Below, piece after piece: positions 40,537-44,423 of a stretch of DNA of 44,423 bases. This DNA comes from Streptomyces spiralis (GTDB lineage: Bacteria; Actinomycetota; Actinomycetes; Streptomycetales; Streptomycetaceae). The position numbers and the translations under genes were made by a program. The stretch lies in contig NZ_BNBC01000032.1 in assembly GCF_014654675.1 (NCBI RefSeq), positions 71,822 through 116,244 of the forward strand, written 5' to 3'. The notes under the pieces are model-generated. The model searched no databases. It was given only the letters and a program-made list of their open reading frames with translations, and was not told where the DNA came from. Every line of letters begins with the position of its first letter. Positions within the stretch are counted from its first letter, which is position 1.

Positions 40537-41541
40537 ATGACACCCACTCAACCGGCCCAGGCCGCCCAGGCCACGTCGGGGCTCGACGAGAAGGCACTCC
40601 TGGAGGCGTATCGCACCATGCGCACCATCCGCGAGTTCGAGGAGCGGCTGCACCTCGAGTTCGCCACCGGCGAGATTCCGGGGTTCGTGCACCTGTACGC
40701 CGGCGAGGAAGCCTCGGCCACCGCGGTGTGCGCCCACCTCGACGAGCGCGACTCGATCGCCAGCACGCACCGCGGCCACGGGCACTGCATCGCCAAGGGC
40801 GTGGACGTCAAGGAGATGATGGCCGAGATCTACGGGCGCGTCACGGGGTCCTGCCGGGGCAAGGGCGGCTCGATGCACATCGCCGACCTGTCCAAGGGCA
40901 TGCTCGGTGCGAACGGCATCGTCGGCGGCGGTCCGCCCCTGATCTGCGGCACCGCTCTGGCCGCCAAGCAGCAGGGGACCGGTGGCGTCGGCGTGGCGTT
41001 CTTCGGTGACGGGGCGAGCAATCAGGGGACCACCCTGGAAGCGCTCAACCTCGCCTCGGTGTGGAACCTGCCCGCGATCTTCGTGGCGGAGAACAACGGC
41101 TACGCGGAGGCCACGGCGGCCACCTGGTCGGTGGCCTGCGACAACATCGCCGACCGCGCCGCCGGATTCGGCATGCCGGGCGTGATCGTGGACGGCTTCG
41201 ACTTCTTCGCGGTGTACGAGGCCGCGGGTGAGGCGATCGAGCGGGCCCGCGAAGGCGGAGGGCCCACCCTGATCGAGGTCAAGTTCACCCGGTACTACGG
41301 GCACTTCGAGGGCGACCAGCAGACATACCGCGCCGACGAGGTGGCGCGGGCTCGCGCGTCACTGGACTGCCTCAAGCAGTTCCGCGAGCGTGTCACCGCT
41401 TCCGGCCGGCTCGACGCGGCCGCACTGGACGGCATCGACGGGGAAGTGGCCGGTCTCATCGAGGCCGCGGTGACGGAGGCCAAGCAGGCCCCGACGCCGA
41501 CCGCGGACGACCTCACCACCGACGTCTACGTCACCTACTGA
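40537..41541 (+). CDS. acoA: Acetoin dehydrogenase E1 alpha subunit
   Basis: The 334-residue ThDP-dependent subunit has RTMRTIREFEERLHLEFATG and THRGHGHCIAKGVDVKEMMA. The ThDP/Mg-binding motif runs from FFGDGASNQGTTLEALNLAS to VWNLPAIFVAENNGY. With AcoB it cleaves acetoin, releasing acetaldehyde and passing an acetyl group to lipoyl-AcoC. The length and the HRGHGH loop are closer to acetoin than to pyruvate or branched-chain E1 alpha, and the aco gene neighbours support this. The start follows AAAGGA. Confidence 0.92.
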   Translation: MTPTQPAQAAQATSGLDEKALLEAYRTMRTIREFEERLHLEFATGEIPGFVHLYAGEEASATAVCAHLDERDSIASTHRGHGHCIAKGVDVKEMMAEIYGRVTGSCRGKGGSMHIADLSKGMLGANGIVGGGPPLICGTALAAKQQGTGGVGVAFFGDGASNQGTTLEALNLASVWNLPAIFVAENNGYAEATAATWSVACDNIADRAAGFGMPGVIVDGFDFFAVYEAAGEAIERAREGGGPTLIEVKFTRYYGHFEGDQQTYRADEVARARASLDCLKQFRERVTASGRLDAAALDGIDGEVAGLIEAAVTEAKQAPTPTADDLTTDVYVTY

Positions 41542-41567
41542 CCCCGAACACTTCCAGGAGCACGATC

Positions 41568-42581
41568 ATGGCACGCACGATCAGCTATCGCGAGGCGGTC
41601 AACGAGGCGCTCAGGCAGGAGATGGAGCGCGACCCGTCCGTCATCGTCATGGGCGAGGACAACGCGGGCGGCGCGGGCAGTCCCGGTGAGGACGACGCAT
41701 GGGGCGGTGTCCTCGGCGTGACCAAGGGGCTGTACGAGCAGTTCCCGGGAAGGGTGCTGGACACGCCGATCTCGGAATCGGCGTTCGTCGGCGCCGCGGT
41801 CGGCGCCGCGACACGCGGCCTGCGCCCGGTGGCCGAGCTGATGTTCATCGACTTCATGGGCGTCTGCTTCGACCAGATCTTCAACCAGGCGGCCAAGTTC
41901 CGCTACATGTTCGGCGGCAAGGCCGTCACACCCGTGGTGGTGCGGACCATGTACGGAGCCGGTCTCAACGCCGCCGCCCAGCACTCCCAGTGCCTGTACC
42001 CGGTCTTCACCCACATCCCGGGTCTCAAGGTCGTCCTGCCCTCCAGCCCGTACGAGGCCAAGGGCCTGCTCATCCAGGCCATCCGCGACAACGACCCGGT
42101 CATCTTCTGCGAGCACAAGGCGCTCTACGACATGACCGGCGAGGTACCCGAGGACAGCTACACCATCCCCTTCGGCGAGGCCAACGTGGTCCGTGACGGC
42201 GACGATGTCACCATCGTCGCCCTCGGTCGGATGGTCTCGGTGGCCGAGGAGGCGGCGGCCGAACTGGCCCGGCAGGGTGTCCAGGCGGAGATCATCGACC
42301 CGCGCACCACCAGCCCCCTCGACAGCGACACGATCCTCGAGAGCGTCGAGAACACCGGCCGGCTGGTCGTGGTCGACGAGGCCACCCCGCGCTGCAGCAT
42401 GGCCACCGACATCTCGGCCCTGGTGGCGCAGGAGGCGTTCGGCGCCTTGCGGGCGCCGATCGAGATGGTCACCGCCCCGCACACTCCGGTGCCCTTCGCG
42501 CAGACCCTGGAGCAGCTCTACATCCCGGACGCGCAGAAGGTGGCCAACGCCGTCAAGAAGACCATGGACTGGAAGAAGTGA
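41568..42581 (+). CDS. acoB: Acetoin dehydrogenase E1 beta subunit
   Basis: The 337-residue protein is a transketolase pyrimidine-binding type subunit: ISYREAVNEALRQEMERDPS, VIVMGEDNAGGAGSP, and GAAVGAATRGLRPVAELMFI DFMG. MYGAGLNAAAQHSQ and LKVVLPSSPYEAKGLL follow. It pairs with AcoA to form the heterotetrameric E1. The ATG follows AGGAG 26 bp after acoA. The stop overlaps the acoC GTG, indicating coupled production of E1 beta and E2. Confidence 0.92.
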   Translation: MARTISYREAVNEALRQEMERDPSVIVMGEDNAGGAGSPGEDDAWGGVLGVTKGLYEQFPGRVLDTPISESAFVGAAVGAATRGLRPVAELMFIDFMGVCFDQIFNQAAKFRYMFGGKAVTPVVVRTMYGAGLNAAAQHSQCLYPVFTHIPGLKVVLPSSPYEAKGLLIQAIRDNDPVIFCEHKALYDMTGEVPEDSYTIPFGEANVVRDGDDVTIVALGRMVSVAEEAAAELARQGVQAEIIDPRTTSPLDSDTILESVENTGRLVVVDEATPRCSMATDISALVAQEAFGALRAPIEMVTAPHTPVPFAQTLEQLYIPDAQKVANAVKKTMDWKK

Positions 42582-43711
42582 CGGATCCTGTGAGCACCGA
42601 AGACGCCATCACGAAGGTCACCATGCCCAAGTGGGGCCTGTCGATGAAGAGTGGCAAGATCACCGCCTGGTTCGTGGCCGAGGGCGACGAGGTGGCCGAA
42701 GGTGACGACCTGGCCGACATCGACACCGACAAGATCACCGGGGCGCTGGAGTCGGCGGGGGCGGGTCTCGTGCGGCGGATCATCGCCGAGACGAACGAGG
42801 ACGTCCCCGTCGGCGGCACGATCGCGCTGATCGCTCCGGCCGACGTGCCGGAGGAACTGATCGACGAAGCGGCCCGCGCCGCGCGCGAGGAACTGGACTC
42901 CGGCGCGGTCGACGAGGTCGCCGGACCCGTCCTCGGGACAGTGCAGGTGGACGGCCGTACCCTCTCCTACGCGACCCTCGGCGCCGCAGAGGAGACCGTG
43001 CTGCTCGTACACGGTTACGGCGGCGACAAGAACTCCTGGCTCTTCGTGCAGGAGCCGCTGTCGGCCCGCGCGACCGTTCACGCGATCGACCTGCCCGGCC
43101 ACGGCGACTCCACCAAGGACGTCGGCGACGGTTCCCTCGACACCCTCGCCGGCGCGCTGCTCGGTTTCCTCGAACAGCAGGGCATCGAACGCGTCCACCT
43201 GGTCGGGCACTCACTCGGCGGCGCCGTGGTCACCGCCGCCGCTGCCCGCGAACCCGGCAGGATCGCCTCGCTGACCCTCGTCGCACCCGCCGGCTACGGC
43301 GACACCATCAACGCCGACTATCTGCGCGGATTCGCCTCCGCCTCCTCACGGCGGGAACTCAAGCCGCACCTGCTCCACCTGTTCGCCGACTCCGGACAGG
43401 TCACCCGGCAACTCGCCGACGACCTGATGAAGTTCAAGCGGCTCGACGGCGTTCAGCAGGCGCTCGACCGCCTGCTCGGCACGCTGCTCGACGGCGACCG
43501 ACCGGGAATCGACGCCGCCGCCCTGCTCCAGAAGTTCGCGGGCCCGGTCACAGTGGTGTGGGGCCGCGCGGACCAGGTACTGCCGGCCGCCAACGCAACT
43601 GCACTGGGAGGCCGTGCCCAGGTCACCTATGTCGACCATGCCGGGCACATGGTCCACATGGAACAGCCCTCTGCCGTGGTCGACGCCGTGACCGGGGCCC
43701 TGGACGGCTGA
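42578..43711 (+). CDS. acoC: Acetoin dehydrogenase E2: lipoyl domain fused to alpha/beta hydrolase
   Basis: The 377-residue protein has an N-terminal lipoyl domain (MPKWGLSMKSGKITAWFVAE, with the lipoylated Lys in DTDKITGAL). After a linker comes an alpha/beta-hydrolase domain with HGYGGDKNSWLF, nucleophile motif VGHSLGGAVV, VWGRADQVLP and catalytic His in VDHAGHMVHME. This fusion is the hallmark of AcoC in Pseudomonas-type acetoin systems, replacing the normal E2 acyltransferase core. It transfers the acetyl group to CoA. The GTG at 42578 overlaps the acoB stop; GTG at 42590 is an alternative. Confidence 0.92.
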   Translation: MTDPVSTEDAITKVTMPKWGLSMKSGKITAWFVAEGDEVAEGDDLADIDTDKITGALESAGAGLVRRIIAETNEDVPVGGTIALIAPADVPEELIDEAARAAREELDSGAVDEVAGPVLGTVQVDGRTLSYATLGAAEETVLLVHGYGGDKNSWLFVQEPLSARATVHAIDLPGHGDSTKDVGDGSLDTLAGALLGFLEQQGIERVHLVGHSLGGAVVTAAAAREPGRIASLTLVAPAGYGDTINADYLRGFASASSRRELKPHLLHLFADSGQVTRQLADDLMKFKRLDGVQQALDRLLGTLLDGDRPGIDAAALLQKFAGPVTVVWGRADQVLPAANATALGGRAQVTYVDHAGHMVHMEQPSAVVDAVTGALDG

Positions 43712-44315
43712 GGACGCGAGCCATCGTCTGCCGGAGGACGTGAGAACAGTCCTCCGGCAGACCCACGAATCCGCTCCCGCCGGGGGCCGCGGCACCGACG
43801 GCCGGCCAAGCTTCATGCCGACAAGGGCCCGCCGGAGTTTCTCCCGATGCCCGGGCAATGGCACTGTCGTTCCAGCACCGCGTGGCGGTCGCGGTGAGCG
43901 CCACGTCCACGCGTCGGCCGAGTGGACCTTGGCGTACCCGGACCTCCAGGGCCAGCAGTTCGACGATGGCCATACCCCGGCCGTGTTCGTCGGAGTCGGC
44001 ATTCCGGGGACGCCGTGTTCGGCCCGGGAGGCCGGAGTCCGTCACCGAGATCCACAGGAGTCCCTTGTGCAGGGAGAGGTGGACGGTCATGTCGTGACGG
44101 CCGTGCTCGGCGGCGTTCGCGGCGAGTTCCCCGACGATGAGCTCGGCGGACTCCCGGTCGGCGGACGGGAAGCGCCACTGGGTCAGGACGGCGACGACGC
44201 AGCGGCGGGCCACCGGAACCCAGCGGGCCTCCGCCGGCAGGGACAGGACGGCCTCATGAGCGGGGGCGGTCGCGGTTGTCCGGTGCTCTGTAGCTGGGCG
44301 ACGGGGTGCATTCAC
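43623..44315 (-). CDS. Anti-sigma/ATP-binding (HATPase) protein with suspicious C-terminal extension
   Basis: Residues 20-145 form an RsbW-like GHKL ATPase: SLPAEARWVPVARR, N box LIVGELAANAAEHG with Asn67, VTDSGLPG with Asp93, and DEHGRGMAIVELL. This family usually ends here at about 140-150 residues. The open frame continues 85 more residues as Arg/Pro-rich sequence, through a strong hairpin (43726-43762) and 89 nt into the 3' end of acoC. This suggests a frameshift near 43870-43880 that lost the native stop, or a non-conserved tail. The likely role is a partner-switching regulator; its target is unknown. Confidence 0.7.
   Translation of the reverse strand: MNAPRRPATEHRTTATAPAHEAVLSLPAEARWVPVARRCVVAVLTQWRFPSADRESAELIVGELAANAAEHGRHDMTVHLSLHKGLLWISVTDSGLPGRTRRPRNADSDEHGRGMAIVELLALEVRVRQGPLGRRVDVALTATATRCWNDSAIARASGETPAGPCRHEAWPAVGAAAPGGSGFVGLPEDCSHVLRQTMARVLSRPGPRSRRRPRQRAVPCGPCARHGRHR
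43726..43762 (+). terminator. Hairpin downstream of acoC
   Basis: A perfect 14-bp stem (GTCTGCCGGAGGAC with its complement) and a 9-nt loop lie 14 nt past the acoC stop, closing the acoXABC transcript. It could act in both directions. Confidence 0.8.
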
Positions 44316-44354
44316 CCTGCCCGGATGGGGGGTGTCCCGGCCCGGGGGGACGTC

Positions 44355-44386
44355 GCGGGGCCGGACACGTGGGTGTCCGGCCCCGC
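44355..44386. terminator. Hairpin at the right edge
   Basis: A perfect 14-bp stem (GCGGGGCCGGACAC with its complement) and a 4-nt loop lie upstream of the HATPase gene. It probably ends a gene arriving from beyond the window; its orientation cannot be decided. Confidence 0.55.
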
Positions 44387-44423
44387 TGTCGCCACCGCCT
44401 GCGCCGGCGCGGTGGTCGTCGGG

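Noticed and set aside
1..44423. CRISPR arrays, prophage, tRNA or rRNA genes
   Set aside because: No regularly spaced repeats of CRISPR length, no phage structural or integrase genes, and no tRNA/rRNA-like sequence were seen by eye. The 17-bp repeat at 22008 has no spacers.
1..44423. Secondary-metabolite gene cluster (PKS/NRPS)
   Set aside because: No modular synthase, carrier-protein or tailoring set is present; the enzymes are primary or catabolic.

Overview
The window is high-GC actinobacterial DNA and most resembles a Streptomyces or close relative. The evidence is the codon bias, many GTG starts, a poly-HAMP sensor, MEDS/HATPase and STAS switch proteins, and truncated gene relics of the kind common on Streptomyces chromosome arms. 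No rRNA, tRNA, CRISPR or intact insertion sequence was seen.

Layout. (1) 1-2717: signalling genes (5' end of a poly-HAMP sensor, a MEDS/HATPase protein, a STAS protein) with an ISL3-type transposase relic. (2) 2871-4600: decayed genes (polysaccharide deacetylase, PDR/VanB-type reductase, a small coupled ORF). (3) 4832-12689: a minus-strand catabolic locus of unknown substrate: MFS transporter, IlvD/Edd dehydratase, FAD oxidoreductase, AcnX large and small subunits, with a LysR regulator upstream. A collapsed second copy of FAD oxidoreductase plus AcnX small subunit lies between LysR and the transporter. (4) 13377-33450: a large oxalate/formate module: PanE-like reductase, OFA-family transporter, NDP-forming acyl-CoA synthetase, formyl-CoA transferase (frc), a SucCD paralogue pair, an atypical aldehyde dehydrogenase, a short acyl-CoA dehydrogenase-like protein, NAD-dependent formate dehydrogenase (fdsGBAD), beta-carbonic anhydrase and oxalyl-CoA decarboxylase (oxc). 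(5) 33272-34337: relics (LysR, class A beta-lactamase, alpha/beta hydrolase). (6) 34338-43711: a 2,3-butanediol/acetoin catabolic module: Zn butanediol dehydrogenase, GAF regulator, lpdA-lipA and acoXABC. (7) 43623-44423: a HATPase switch protein.

How the genes work together. In region 4 oxalate enters through the OFA carrier. Frc moves CoA from formyl-CoA to oxalate, Oxc decarboxylates oxalyl-CoA to formyl-CoA and CO2, and Fds oxidises the released formate to CO2 with NADH. Carbonic anhydrase can hydrate the CO2. The PanE-like reductase is a candidate oxalyl-CoA reductase making glyoxylate for assimilation. The two CoA-ligase systems could prime or balance the CoA pool. In region 6 butanediol is oxidised to acetoin, which AcoABC with Lpd cleaves to acetyl-CoA and acetaldehyde; LipA supplies lipoate.

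The most interesting signals are regulatory. A palindrome close to ATACTGTATACAGTAT occurs six or seven times, only in front of oxalate-module transcripts, and no matching GntR-type regulator is encoded in the window. A separate array of TTGCA repeats is shared by both divergent promoters of the acetoin module. The PanE-like gene, the AcnX locus and its chimeric relic are the other leading observations.
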